Positions 31,601-46,445 of a stretch of DNA of 64,000 nucleotides are shown here, piece after piece. The stretch comes from Henricia sp. BOLD:AAB3569 (lineage: Eukaryota; Echinodermata; Asteroidea; Spinulosida; Echinasteridae), in contig JBBELK010001111.1 of the NCBI GenBank assembly GCA_037783545.1, positions 248,001 through 312,000 of the forward strand, in the 5' to 3' direction. Both the position numbers and the translations under genes were made by a program. Below the pieces are notes generated by a model. The model did not search any database. It was not told where the DNA came from and saw only the letters and a list, made by a program, of their open reading frames with translations. Positions within the stretch are counted from its first letter, which is position 1. Every line of letters starts with the position of its first letter.

Positions 31601-34600
31601 CAAGTGCCAACAACAAGTGCCAACAAGTGCCAACAACAAGTGCCAACAACAAGTGCCAACAAGTGCCAACAACAAGTGCCAACAACAAGTGCCAACAACA
31701 AGTGCCAACAAGTGCCAACAACAAGTGCCAACAACAAGTGCCAACAAGTGCCAACAACAAGTGCCAACAACAAGTGCCAACAAGTGCCAACAACTGCCAA
31801 CAACAAGTGCCAACAACAAGTGCCAACAACAAGTGCCAACAAGTGCCAACAACAAGTGCCAACAACAAGTGCCAACAAGTGCCAACAACAAGTGCCAACA
31901 AGTGCCAACAACAAGTGCCAACAACAAGTGCCAACAAGTGCCAACAACAAGTGCCAACAACAAGTGCCAACAAGTGCCAACAACAAGTGCCAACAACAAG
32001 TGCCAACAACAAGTGCCAACAAGTGCCAACAACAAGTGCCAACAACAAGTGCCAACAAGTGCCAACAACAAGTGCCAACAACAAGTGCCAACAACAAGTG
32101 CCAACAACAAGTGCCAACAACAAGTGCCAACAACAAGTGCCAACAAGTGCCAACAACAAGTGCCAACAACAAGTGCCAACAAGTGCCAACAAGTGCCAAC
32201 AAGTGCCAACAACAAGTGCCAACAAGTGCCAACAACAAGTGCCAACAACAAGTGCCAACAACAAGTGCCAACAACAAGTGCCAACAACAAGTGCCAACAA
32301 CAAGTGCCAACAAGTGCCAACAACAAGTGCCAACAACAAGTGCCAACAACAAGTGCCAACAAGTGCCAACAACAAGTGCCAACAACAAGTGCCAACAACA
32401 AGTGCCAACAACAAGTGCCAACAAGTGCCAACAACAAGTGCCAACAACAAGTGCCAACAAGTGCCAACAAGTGCCAACAACAAGTGCCAACAAGTGCCAA
32501 CAACAAGTGCCAACAACAAGTGCCAACAAGTGCCAACAACAAGTGCCAACAACAAGTGCCAACAACAAGTGCCAACAACAAGTGCCAACAACAAGTGCCA
32601 ACAACAAGTGCCAACAACAAGTGCCAACAACAAGTGCCAACAACAAGTGCCAACAACAAGTGCCAACAACAAGTGCCAACAACAAGTGCCAACAACAAGT
32701 GCCAACAAGTGCCAACAACAAGTGCCAACAAGTGCCAACAACAAGTGCCAACAAGTGCCAACAAGTGCCAACAACAAGTGCCAACAAGTGCCAACAAGTG
32801 CCAACAACAAGTGCCAACAAGTGCCAACAAGTGCCAACAACAACAACAACAAGTGCCAACAAGTGCCAACAACAACAACAACAACAAGTGCCAACAACCA
32901 ACAACAACAACAACAACAAGTGCCAACAACCAACAACAAGTGCCAACAACAAGTGCCAACAACCAACAAGTGCCAACAACAAGTGCCAACAACAAGTGCC
33001 AACAACAAGTGCCAACAACAAGTGCCAACAACAAGTGCCAACAACAAGTGCCAACAACAAGTGCCAACAAGTGCCAACAACAAGTGCCAACAACAAGTGC
33101 CAACAAGTGCCAACAACAAGTGCCAACAACAAGTGCCAACAAGTGCCAACAACAAGTGCCAACAACAAGTGCCAACAAGTGCCAACAACAAGTGCCAACA
33201 ACAAGTGCCAACAAGTGCCAACAACAAGTGCCAACAACAAGTGCCAACAACAAGTGCCAACAAGTGCCAACAACAAGTGCCAACAACAAGTGCCAACAAC
33301 AAGTGCCAACAAGTGCCAACAACAAGTGCCAACAACAAGTGCCAACAACAAGTGCCAACAAGTGCCAACAACAAGTGCCAACAACAAGTGCCAACAACAA
33401 GTGCCAACAACAAGTGCCAACAACAAGTGCCAACAACAAGTGCCAACAACAAGTGCCAACAACAAGTGCCAACAACAAGTGCCAACAACAAGTGCCAACA
33501 ACAAGTGCCAACAACAAGTGCCAACAACAAGTGCCAACAAGTGCCAACAACAAGTGCCAACAAGTGCCAACAACAAGTGCCAACAACAAGTGCCAACAAC
33601 AAGTGCCAACAACAAGTGCCAACAACAAGTGCCAACAACAAGTGCCAACAACAAGTGCCAACAACAAGTGCCAACAACAAGTGCCAACAACAAGTGCCAA
33701 CAACAAGTGCCAACAAGTGCCAACAACAAGTGCCAACAACAAGTGCCAACAACAAGTGCCAACAAGTGCCAACAACAAGTGCCAACAAGTGCCAACAACA
33801 ACAAGTGCCAACAAGTGCCAACAAGTGCCAACAACAAGTGCCAACAAGTGCCAACAACAAGTGCCAACAAGTGCCAACAACAACAACAACAAGTGCCAAC
33901 AAGTGCCAACAACAAGTGCCAACAAGTGCCAACAAGTGCCAACAACAAGTGCCAACAAGTGCCAACAAGTGCCAACAAGTGCCAACAACAAGTGCCAACA
34001 AGTGCCAACAACAACAAGTGCCAACAAGTGCCAACAACAAGTGCCAACAACCAACAAGTGCCAACAACAAGTGCCAACAACAAGTGCCAACAACAAGTGC
34101 CAACAAGTGCCAACAACAAGTGCCAACAACAAGTGCCAACAAGTGCCAACAACAAGTGCCAACAACAAGTGCCAACAAGTGCCAACAACAAGTGCCAACA
34201 AGTGCCAACAACAAGTGCCAACAACAAGTGCCAACAACAAGTGCCAACAAGTGCCAACAACAAGTGCCAACAACAAGTGCCAACAAGTGCCAACAACAAG
34301 TGCCAACAACAAGTGCCAACAACAAGTGCCAACAACAAGTGCCAACAACAAGTGCCAACAACAAGTGCCAACAAGTGCCAACAACAAGTGCCAACAACAA
34401 GTGCCAACAACAAGTGCCAACAACAAGTGCCAACAAGTGCCAACAACAAGTGCCAACAACAAGTGCCAACAACAAGTGCCAACAAGTGCCAACAACAAGT
34501 GCCAACAACAAGTGCCAACAAGTGCCAACAACAAGTGCCAACAACAAGTGCCAACAAGTGCCAACAACAAGTGCCAACAACAAGTGCCAACAAGTGCCAA

Positions 34601-35906
34601 CAACAAGTGCCAACAACAAGTGCCAACAAGTGCCAACAACAAGTGCCAACAACAAGTGCCAACAACAAGTGCCAACAACAAGTGCCAACAAGTGCCAACA
34701 ACAAGTGCCAACAACAAGTGCCAACAAGTGCCAACAACAAGTGCCAACAACAAGTGCCAACAACAAGTGCCAACAACAAGTGCCAACAACAAGTGCCAAC
34801 AACAAGTGCCAACAACAAGTGCCAACAACAAGTGCCAACAAGTGCCAACAACAAGTGCCAACAAGTGCCAACAACAAGTGCCAACAACAAGTGCCAACAA
34901 CAAGTGCCAACAACAAGTGCCAACAACAAGTGCCAACAACAAGTGCCAACAACAAGTGCCAACAACAAGTGCCAACAACAAGTGCCAACAACAAGTGCCA
35001 ACAACAAGTGCCAACAACAAGTGCCAACAACAAGTGCCAACAACAAGTGCCAACAACAAGTGCCAACAACAAGTGCCAACAAGTGCCAACAAGTGCCAAC
35101 AACAAGTGCCAACAAGTGCCAACAAGTGCCAACAACAAGTGCCAACAAGTGCCAACAACAACAAGTGCCAACAAGTGCCAACAAGTGCCAACAACAAGTG
35201 CCAACAAGTGCCAACAACAACAACAACAAGTGCCAACAAGTGACAACAACAAGTGCCAACAACCAACAACAAGTGCCAACAACAAGTGCCAACAACCAAC
35301 AAGTGCCAACAACAAGTGCCAACAACAAGTGCCAACAACAAGTGCCAACAACAAGTGCCAACAACAAGTGCCAACAACAAGTGCCAACAACAAGTGCCAA
35401 CAAGTGCCAACAACAAGTGCCAACAACAAGTGCCAACAACAAGTGCCAACAACAAGTGCCAACAACAAGTGCCAACAACAAGTGCCAACAAGTGCCAACA
35501 ACAAGTGCCAACAACAAGTGCCAACAAGTGCCAACAACAAGTGCCAACAACAAGTGCCAACAACAAGTGCCAACAAGTGCCAACAACAAGTGCCAACAAC
35601 AAGTGCCAACAAGTGCCAACAAGTGCCAACAAGTGCCAACAACAAGTGCCAACAAGTGCCAACAACAAGTGCCAACAACAAGTGCCAACAACAAGTGCCA
35701 ACAAGTGCCAACAAGTGCCAACAACAAGTGCCAACAACAAGTGCCAACAAGTGCCAACAAGTGCCAACAAGTGCCAACAACAAGTGCCAACAAGTGCCAA
35801 CAACAAGTGCCAACAACAAGTGCCAACAACAAGTGCCAACAAGTGCCAACAAGTGCCAACAACAAGTGCCAACAAGTGCCAACAACAACAACAACAAGTG
35901 CCAACA

Positions 35907-38432
35907 AGTGACAACAACAAGTGCCAACAACCAACAACAAGTGCCAACAACAAGTGCCAACAACCAACAAGTGCCAACAACAAGTGCCAACAACAAGTGC
36001 CAACAAGTGCCAACAACAACAAGTGCCAACAAGTGCCAACAAGTGCCAACAACAAGTGCCAACAAGTGCCAACAACAACAACAACAAGTGCCAACAAGTG
36101 ACAACAACAAGTGCCAACAACCAACAACAAGTGCCAACAACAAGTGCCAACAACCAACAAGTGCCAACAACAAGTGCCAACAACAAGTGCCAACAACAAG
36201 TGCCAACAACAAGTGCCAACAACAAGTGCCAACAACAAGTGCCAACAACAAGTGCCAACAAGTGCCAACAACAAGTGCCAACAACAAGTGCCAACAACAA
36301 GTGCCAACAACAAGTGCCAACAACAAGTGCCAACAACAAGTGCCAACAAGTGCCAACAACAAGTGCCAACAACAAGTGCCAACAAGTGCCAACAACAAGT
36401 GCCAACAACAAGTGCCAACAACAAGTGCCAACAAGTGCCAACAACAAGTGCCAACAACAAGTGCCAACAAGTGCCAACAAGTGCCAACAAGTGCCAACAA
36501 CAAGTGCCAACAAGTGCCAACAACAAGTGCCAACAACAAGTGCCAACAACAAGTGCCAACAAGTGCCAACAAGTGCCAACAACAAGTGCCAACAAGTGCC
36601 AACAACAACAACAACAAGTGCCAACAAGTGACAACAACAAGTGCCAACAACCAACAACAAGTGCCAACAACAAGTGCCAACAACCAACAAGTGCCAACAA
36701 CAAGTGCCAACAACAAGTGCCAACAACAAGTGCCAACAACAAGTGCCAACAACAAGTGCCAACAACAAGTGCCAACAACAAGTGCCAACAAGTGCCAACA
36801 ACAAGTGCCAACAACAAGTGCCAACAACAAGTGCCAACAACAAGTGCCAACAACAAGTGCCAACAACAAGTGCCAACAAGTGCCAACAACAAGTGCCAAC
36901 AACAAGTGCCAACAAGTGCCAACAACAAGTGCCAACAACAAGTGCCAACAACAAGTGCCAACAAGTGCCAACAACAAGTGCCAACAACAAGTGCCAACAA
37001 GTGCCAACAAGTGCCAACAAGTGCCAACAACAAGTGCCAACAAGTGCCAACAACAAGTGCCAACAACAAGTGCCAACAACAAGTGCCAACAACAAGTGCC
37101 AACAACAAGTGCCAACAACAAGTGCCAACAACAAGTGCCAACAACAAGTGCCAACAACAAGTGCCAACAAGTGACAACAACAAGTGCCAACAACCAACAA
37201 CAAGTGCCAACAACAAGTGCCAACAACCAACAAGTGCCAACAACAAGTGCCAACAACAAGTGCCAACAAGTGCCAACAACAACAAGTGCCAACAAGTGCC
37301 AACAAGTGCCAACAACAAGTGCCAACAAGTGCCAACAACAACAACAACAAGTGCCAACAAGTGACAACAACAAGTGCCAACAACCAACAACAAGTGCCAA
37401 CAACAAGTGCCAACAACCAACAAGTGCCAACAACAAGTGCCAACAACAAGTGCCAACAACAAGTGCCAACAACAAGTGCCAACAACAAGTGCCAACAACA
37501 AGTGCCAACAACAAGTGCCAACAAGTGCCAACAACAAGTGCCAACAACAAGTGCCAACAACAAGTGCCAACAACAAGTGCCAACAACAAGTGCCAACAAC
37601 AAGTGCCAACAAGTGCCAACAACAAGTGCCAACAACAAGTGCCAACAAGTGCCAACAACAAGTGCCAACAACAAGTGCCAACAACAAGTGCCAACAAGTG
37701 CCAACAACAAGTGCCAACAACAAGTGCCAACAAGTGCCAACAAGTGCCAACAAGTGCCAACAACAAGTGCCAACAAGTGCCAACAACAAGTGCCAACAAC
37801 AAGTGCCAACAACAAGTGCCAACAAGTGCCAACAAGTGCCAACAACAAGTGCCAACAAGTGCCAACAACAACAACAACAAGTGCCAACAAGTGACAACAA
37901 CAAGTGCCAACAACCAACAACAAGTGCCAACAACAAGTGCCAACAACCAACAAGTGCCAACAACAAGTGCCAACAACAAGTGCCAACAACAAGTGCCAAC
38001 AACAAGTGCCAACAACAAGTGCCAACAACAAGTGCCAACAACAAGTGCCAACAAGTGCCAACAACAAGTGCCAACAACAAGTGCCAACAACAAGTGCCAA
38101 CAACAAGTGCCAACAACAAGTGCCAACAACAAGTGCCAACAAGTGCCAACAACAAGTGCCAACAACAAGTGCCAACAAGTGCCAACAACAAGTGCCAACA
38201 ACAAGTGCCAACAACAAGTGCCACAACAAGTGCCAACAACAAGTGCCAACAACAAGTGCCAACAAGTGCCAACAACAAGTGCCAACAACAAGTGCCAACA
38301 ACAAGTGCCAACAAGTGCCAACAACAAGTGCCAACAACAAGTGCCAACAACAAGTGCCAACAACAAGTGCCAACAACAAGTGCCAACAACAAGTGCCAAC
38401 AACAAGTGCCAACAACAAGTGCCAACAACAAG
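35907..38432 (+). repeat. 1263-bp higher-order repeat within the satellite
   Basis: The rare variant GTGACAACAACAAGTGCC followed by AACCAACAA inserts marks positions near 35907, 36097, 36627, 37170, 37360 and 37890. Spacing 190, 530 and 543 bp repeats exactly, so a 1263-bp block is duplicated in tandem. A further marker near 35239 shows that the family extends left with a different spacing (668 bp). Confidence 0.85.
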
Positions 38433-41400
38433 TGCCAACAAGTGCCAACAACAAGTGCCAACAACAAGTGCCAACAAGTGCCAACAACAAGTGCCAACAA
38501 CAAGTGCCAACAACAAGTGCCAACAAGTGCCAACAACAAGTGCCAACAACAAGTGCCAACAACAAGTGCCAACAACAAGTGCCAACAAGTGCCAACAACA
38601 AGTGCCAACAACAAGTGCCAACAACAAGTGCCAACAACAAGTGCCAACAACAAGTGCCAACAAGTGCCAACAACAAGTGCCAACAACAAGTGCCAACAAG
38701 TGCCAACAACAAGTGCCAACAACAAGTGCCAACAAGTGCCAACAACAAGTGCCAACAACAAGTGCCAACAACAAGTGCCAACAAGTGCCAACAACAAGTG
38801 CCAACAACAAGTGCCAACAACAAGTGCCAACAACAAGTGCCAACAACAAGTGCCAACAAGTGCCAACAAGTGCCAACAACAAGTGCCAACAAGTGCCAAC
38901 AAGTGCCAACAACAAGTGCCAACAACAAGTGCCAACAACAAGTGCCAACAACAAGTGCCAACAACAAGTGCCAACATCAAGTGCCAACAACAAGTGCCAA
39001 CAACAAGTGCCAACAAGTGCCAACAACAAGTGCCAACAACAAGTGCCAACAAGTGCCAACAACAAGTGCCAACAACAAGTGCCAACAAGTGCCAACAACA
39101 AGTGCAAACAACAAGTGCCAACAACAAGTGCCAACAAGTGCCAACAACAAGTGCCAACAAGTGCCAACAACAAGTGCCAACAACAAGTGCCAACAACAAG
39201 TGCCAACAACAAGTGCCAACAACAAGTGCCAACAACAAGTGCCAACAACAAGTGCCAACAACAAGTGCCAACAAGTGCCAACAACAAGTGCCAACAACAA
39301 GTGCCAACAAGTGCCAACAACAAGTGCCAACAAGTGCCAACAACAAGTGCCAACAAGTGCCAACAAGTGCCAACAACAAGTGCCAACAAGTGCCAACAAC
39401 AAGTGCCAACAAGTGCCAACAACAAGTGCCAACAACAAGTGCCAACAAGTGCCAACAACAAGTGCCAACAAGTGCCAACAAGTGCCAACAACAAGTGCCA
39501 ACAAGTGCCAACAACAACAAGTGCCAACAAGTGCCAACAACAACAAGTGCCAACAAGTGCCAACAACAAGTGCCAACAAGTGCCAACAACAACAAGTGCC
39601 AACAAGTGCCAACAACAACAAGTGCCAACAAGTGCCAACAACAACAACAACAACAACAACAAGTGCCAACAACAACAACAACAACAACAACAAGTGCCAA
39701 CAACAACAACAACAACAAGTGCCAACAAGTGCCAACAACAACAACAACAAGTGCCAACAAGTGCCAACAACAACAACAACAACAAGTGCCAACAACCAAC
39801 AACAACAACAACAACAAGTGCCAACAACCAACAACAAGTGCCAACAACAAGTGCCAACAACCAACAAGTGCCAACAACAAGTGCCAACAACAAGTGCCAA
39901 CAACAAGTGCCAACAAGTGCCAACAACAAGTGCCAACAACAAGTGCCAACAAGTGCCAACAACAAGTGCCAACAACAAGTGCCAACAACAAGTGCCAACA
40001 ACAAGTGCCAACAACAAGTGCCAACAACAAGTGCCAACAAGTGCCAACAACAAGTGCCAACAACAAGTGCCAACAAGTGCCAACAAGTGCCAACAACAAG
40101 TGCCAACAAGTGCCAACAACAAGTGCCAACAACAAGTGCCAACAACAAGTGCCAACAACAAGTGCCAACAACAAGTGCCAACAAGTGCCAACAACAAGTG
40201 CCAACAAGTGCCAACAACAAGTGCCAACAAGTGCCAACAACAAGTGCCAACAAGTGCCAACAAGTGCCAACAAGTGCCAACAAGTGCCAACAAGTGCCAA
40301 CAAGTGCCAACAAGTGCCAACAAGTGCCAACAAGTGCCAACAACAACAAGTGCCAACAAGTGCCAACAACAAGTGCCAACAACAAGTGCCAACAACAAGT
40401 GCCAACAACAAGTGCCAACAAGTGCCAACAACAACAAGTGCCAACAAGTGCCAACAACAAGTGCCAACAAGTGCCAACAACAACAAGTGCCAACAAGTGC
40501 CAACAACAACAAGTGCCAACAAGTGCCAACAACAAGTGCCAACAAGTGCCAACAACAACAACAACAACAACAACAAGTGCCAACAACAACAACAACAACA
40601 ACAACAACAAGTGCCAACAACAACAACAACAAGTGCCAACAACAACAACAACAACAACAACAACAAGTGCCAACAACCAACAACAACAACAACAACAACA
40701 ACAACAACCAACAACAACAACAACAACAAGTGCCAACAACCAACAACAACAACAACAACAAGTGCCAACAACCAACAACAAGTGCCAACAACAAGTGCCA
40801 ACAACCAACAAGTGCCAACAACAAGTGCCAACAACAAGTGCCAACAACAAGTGCCAACAACAAGTGCCAACAACAAGTGCCAACAACAAGTGCCAACAAC
40901 AAGTGCCAACAACAAGTGCCAACAACAAGTGCCAACAACAAGTGCCAACAAGTGCCAACAACAAGTGCCAACAAGTGCCAACAACAAGTGCCAACAAGTG
41001 CCAACAACAAGTGCCAACAACAAGTGCCAACAAGTGCCAACAACAAGTGCCAACAACAAGTGCCAACAACAAGTGCCAACAACAAGTGCCAACAACAAGT
41101 GCCAACAACAAGTGCCAACAACAAGTGCCAACAACAAGTGCCAACAACAAGTGCCAACAACAAGTGCCAACAACAAGTGCCAACAACAAGTGCCAACAAG
41201 TGCCAACAACAAGTGCCAACAAGTGCCAACAACAAGTGCCAACAAGTGCCAACAACAAGTGCCAACAAGTGCCAACAACAAGTGCCAACAACAAGTGCCA
41301 ACAAGTGCCAACAACAAGTGCCAACAACAAGTGCCAACAACAAGTGCCAACAACAAGTGCCAACAACAAGTGCCAACAACAAGTGCCAACAACAAGTGCC

Positions 41401-41972
41401 AACAACAAGTGCCAACAACAAGTGCCAACAAGTGCCAACAACAAGTGCCAACAACAAGTGCCAACAAGTGCCAACAACAAGTGCCAACAACAAGTGCCAA
41501 CAACAAGTGCCAACAACAAGTGCCAACAACAAGTGCCAACAACAAGTGCCAACAACAAGTGCCAACAACAAGTGCCAACAACAAGTGCCAACAACAAGTG
41601 CCAACAACAAGTGCCAACAACAAGTGCCAACAACAAGTGCCAACAAGTGCCAACAACAAGTGCCAACAAGTGCCAACAACAAGTGCCAACAAGTGCCAAC
41701 AACAAGTGCCAACAAGTGCCAACAACAAGTGCCAACAAGTGCCAACAAGTGCCAACAACAAGTGCCAACAAGTGCCAACAACAACAAGTGCCAACAAGTG
41801 CCAACAAGTGCCAACAACAAGTGCCAACAAGTGCCAACAACAACAACAACAAGTGCCAACAAGTGCCAACAACAACAAGTGCCAACAACAACAACAAGTG
41901 CCAACAACAACAACAACAACAACAAGTGCCAACAACAACAACAACAAGTGCCAACAACAACAACAACAACAA

Positions 41973-42486
41973 GTAACAACAACAACAACAACAAGTGCCA
42001 ACAACAACAACAAGTGCCAACAACAACAACAACAACAACAAGTGCCAACAACAACAACAACAACAACAACAAGTGCCAACAACAACAACAACAACAACAA
42101 CAAGTGCCAACAACCAACAACAACAACAACAAGTGCCAACAACCAACAACAACAACAACAAGTGCCAACAACCAACAACAACAACTGCCAACAACCAACA
42201 ACAACAAGTGCCAACAACCAACAACAACAAGTGCCAACAACCAACAACAACAACAACAACAGCCAACAGCAACAACAACAACAAGTGCCAACAACAACAA
42301 CAAGTGCCAACAACAACAACAACAACAACAAGTGCCAACAACAACAACAACAACAACAAGTGCCAACAACAACAACAACAACAACAACAACAAGTGCCAA
42401 CAACAACAACAACAACAACAACAAGTGCCAACAACCAACAACAACAACAACAAGTGCCAACAACAACAACAACAACAAGTGCCGCC

Positions 42487-42518
<32 letters not shown>

Positions 42519-44133
42519 GTGCCGCCAACAACAACAACAACAACAACAAGTGCCAACAACAACAACAACAACAAGTGCCAACAACAAGTGCCAACAAGTG
42601 CCAACAACAACAACAACAACAACAAGTGCCAACAACAACAACAACAACAACAACAACAAGTGCCAACAACAACAACAACAACAAGTGCCAACAACAACAA
42701 CAACAACAACAAGTGCCAACAACAACAACAACAACAACAAGTGCCAACAACCAACAACAACAACAACAACAAGTGCCAACAACCAACAACAACAACAACA
42801 ACAAGTGCCAACAACCAACAACAAGTGCCAACAACAAGTGCCAACAACCAACAAGTGCCAACAACAAGTGCCAACAACAAGTGCCAACAACAAGTGCCAA
42901 CAACAAGTGCCAACAACAAGTGCCAACAACAAGTGCCAACAACAAGTGCCAACAACAAGTGCCAACAAGTGCCAACAACAAGTGCCAACAAGTGCCAACA
43001 ACAAGTGCCAACAACAAGTGCCAACAAGTGCCAACAACAAGTGCCAACAACAAGTGCCAACAAGTGCCACCAACAAGTGCCAACAACAAGTGCCAACAAC
43101 AAGTGCCAACAACAAGTGCCAACAACAAGTGCCAACAACAAGTGCCAACAAGTGCCAACAACAAGTGCCAACAACAAGTGCCAACAAGTGCCAACAACAA
43201 GTGCCAACAAGTGCCAACAACAAGTGCCAACAACAAGTGCCAACAACAAGTGCCAACAACAAGTGCCAACAACAAGTGCCAACAACAAGTGCCAACAAGT
43301 GCCAACAACAAGTGCCAACAAGTGCCAACAACAAGTGCCAACAAGTGCCAACAACAAGTGCCAACAAGTGCCAACAACAAGTGCCAACAAGTGCCAACAA
43401 GTGCCAACAACAAGTGCCAACAAGTGCCAACAACAACAAGTGCCAACAAGTGCCAACAAGTGCCAACAACAAGTGCCAACAAGTGCCAACAACAACAACA
43501 ACAAGTGCCAACAAGTGCCAACAACAACAAGTGCCAACAACAACAACAAGTTCCAACAACAACAACAACAACAACAAGTGCCAACAACAACAACAACAAG
43601 TGCCAACAACAACAACAACAACAAGTAACAACAACAACAACAACAAGTGCCAACAACAACAACAAGTGCCAACAACAACAACAACAACAACAAGTGCCAA
43701 CAACAACAACAACAACAACAACAAGTGCCAACAACCAACAACAACAACAAGTGCCAACAACCAACAACAACAACAACAAGTGCCAACAACCAACAACAAC
43801 AACAACAAGTGCCAACAACCAACAACAACAACTGCCAACAACCAACAACAACAAGTGCCAACAACCAACAACAACAAGTGCCAACAACCAACAACAACAA
43901 CAACAACAGCCAACAGCAACAACAACAACAAGTGCCAACAACAACAACAAGTGCCAACAACAACAACAACAACAACAAGTGCCAACAACAACAACAACAA
44001 CAACAAGTGCCAACAACAACAACAACAACAACAACAACAAGTGCCAACAACAACAACAACAACAACAACAAGTGCCAACAACCAACAACAACAACAACAA
44101 GTGCCAACAACAACAACAACAACAAGTGCCGCC

Positions 44134-44165
<32 letters not shown>

Positions 44166-45276
44166 GTGCCGCCAACAACAACAACAACAACAACAAGTGC
44201 CAACAACAACAACAACAACAAGTGCCAACAACAAGTGCCAACAAGTGCCAACAACAACAACAACAACAACAAGTGCCAACAACAACAACAACAACAACAA
44301 CAACAAGTGCCAACAACAACAACAACAACAAGTGCCAACAACAACAACAACAACAACAAGTGCCAACAACAACAACAACAACAACAAGTGCCAACAACCA
44401 ACAACAACAACAACAACAAGTGCCAACAACCAACAACAACAACAACAACAAGTGCCAACAACCAACAACAAGTGCCAACAACAAGTGCCAACAACCAACA
44501 AGTGCCAACAACAAGTGCCAACAACAAGTGCCAACAACAAGTGCCAACAACAAGTGCCAACAACAAGTGCCAACAACAAGTGCCAACAACAAGTGCCAAC
44601 AACAAGTGCCAACAACAAGTGCCAACAAGTGCCAACAACAAGTGCCAACAAGTGCCAACAACAAGTGCCAACAACAAGTGCCAACAAGTGCCAACAACAA
44701 GTGCCAACAACAAGTGCCAACAAGTGCCAACAACAAGTGCCAACAACAAGTGCCAACAACAAGTGCCAACAACAAGTGCCAACAACAAGTGCCAACAACA
44801 AGTGCCAACAACAAGTGCCAACAACAAGTGCCAACAACAAGTGCCAACAACAAGTGCCAACAACAAGTGCCAACAACAAGTGCCAACAACAAGTGCCAAC
44901 AAGTGCCAACAACAAGTGCCAACAAGTGCCATCAACAAGTGCCAACAAGTGCCAACAACAAGTGCCAACAAGTGCCAACAAGTGCCAACAACAAGTGCCA
45001 ACAAGTGCCAACAAGTGCCAACAACAAGTGCCAACAAGTGCCAACAACAACAAGTGCCAACAAGTGCCAACAAGTGCCAACAACAAGTGCCAACAACAAC
45101 AACAACAAGTGCCAACAAGTGCCAACAACAACAACAACAAGTGCCAACAACCAACAACAACAACAACAACAAGTGCCAACAACCAACAACAAGTGCCAAC
45201 AACAAGTGCCAACAACCAACAAGTGCCAACAACAAGTGCCAACAACAAGTGCCAACAACAAGTGCCAACAACAAGT
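41973..45276 (+). repeat. Higher-order repeat of about 1.65 kb within the satellite
   Basis: The unique variant AAGTAACAACAAC occurs at 41973 and 43625 (1652 bp apart). It is followed in both by the same order of markers: AACTGCCAAC (42185, 43832), CAGCCAACAGCAAC (42258, 43905) and GTGCCGCCAAC units. A third, shorter copy of the marker block starts near 45735 (AACTGCC at 45918). Confidence 0.8.
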
Positions 45277-46204
45277 GCCAACAACAAGTGCCAACAACAA
45301 GTGCCAACAACAAGTGCCAACAACAAGTGCCAACAACAAGTGCCAACAACAAGTGCCAACAACAAGTGCCAACAACAAGTGCCAACAACAAGTGCCAACA
45401 ACAAGTGCCAACAACAAGTGCCAACAAGTGCCAACAACAAGTGCCAACAACAAGTGCCAACAACAAGTGCCAACAACAAGTGCCAACAACAAGTGCCAAC
45501 AACAAGTGCCAACAACAAGTGCCAACAAGTGCCAACAACAAGTGCCAACAAGTGCCAACAACAAGTGCCAACAAGTGCCAACAACAAGTGCCAACAAGTG
45601 CCAACAAGTGCCAACAACAAGTGCCAACAAGTGCCAACAAGTGCCAACAACAAGTGCCAACAAGTGCCAACAACAACAAGTGCCAACAAGTGCCAACAAC
45701 AAGTGCCAACAACAAGTGCCAACAAGTGCCAACAACAACAACAACAACAACAAGTGCCAACAACAACAACAACAACAACAAGTGCCAACAACAACAACAA
45801 CAACAACAAGTGCCAACAACCAACAACAACAACAAGTGCCAACAACCAACAACAACAACAACAAGTGCCAACAACCAACAACAACAACAACAAGTGCCAA
45901 CAACCAACAACAACAACTGCCAACAACCAACAACAACAAGTGCCAACAACCAACAACAACAAGTGCCAACAACCAACAACAACAACAACAACAGCCAACA
46001 GCAACAACAACAACAAGTGCCAACAACAACAACAAGTGCCAACAACAACAACAACAACAAGTGCCAACAAGTGCCAACAACAACAACAAGTGCCAACAAC
46101 AACAACAACAACAAGTGCCAACAACAACAACAACAACAACAAGTGCCAACAACCAACAACAACAACAACAAGTGCCAGCAACAACAACAACAACAAGTGC
46201 CGCC

Positions 46205-46236
<32 letters not shown>

Positions 46237-46395
46237 GTGCCGCCAACAACAACAACAACAACAAGTGCCGCCAACAACAACAACAACAAGTGCCGCCAAC
46301 AACAACAACAACAAGTGCCGCCAACAACAACAACAACAAGTGCCGCCAACAACAACAACAACAAGTGCCGCCAACAACAACAACAACAAGTGCCG

Positions 46396-46438
<43 letters not shown>

Positions 46439-46445
46439 GTGCCAA

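Larger units (their letters stand above)
28691..46443 (+). repeat. Giant GTGCCAACAA / GTGCCAACAACAA satellite (about 17.7 kb)
   Basis: More than a thousand units of GTGCCAACAA (10 bp) and GTGCCAACAACAA (13 bp) mixed in varied order. From about 39.6 kb onward there are units with longer ACA runs (GTGCCAACAACAACAACAA) and ACCAACAA inserts, and the last 250 bp have GTGCCGCC units. Rare point variants (GTGCCACC, AACTGCC, GTGACAAC, GTAACAAC, GTGCCATC) act as markers. No stop codon exists in the unit in any frame on either strand, so frames of thousands of codons appear; none is credible coding sequence. Higher-order copies are listed separately. Confidence 0.98.

Noticed and set aside
28691..46443. 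CRISPR-like array
   Set aside because: There are no unique spacers: units are contiguous, 10-13 bp long, and the setting is an animal genome.
27804..46443. Pol III readthrough from the SINE promoter through the whole array
   Set aside because: The array itself has no T-run, but the SINE body contains TTTT downstream of the B box (GGGTTTTCCCC), which should stop Pol III first.
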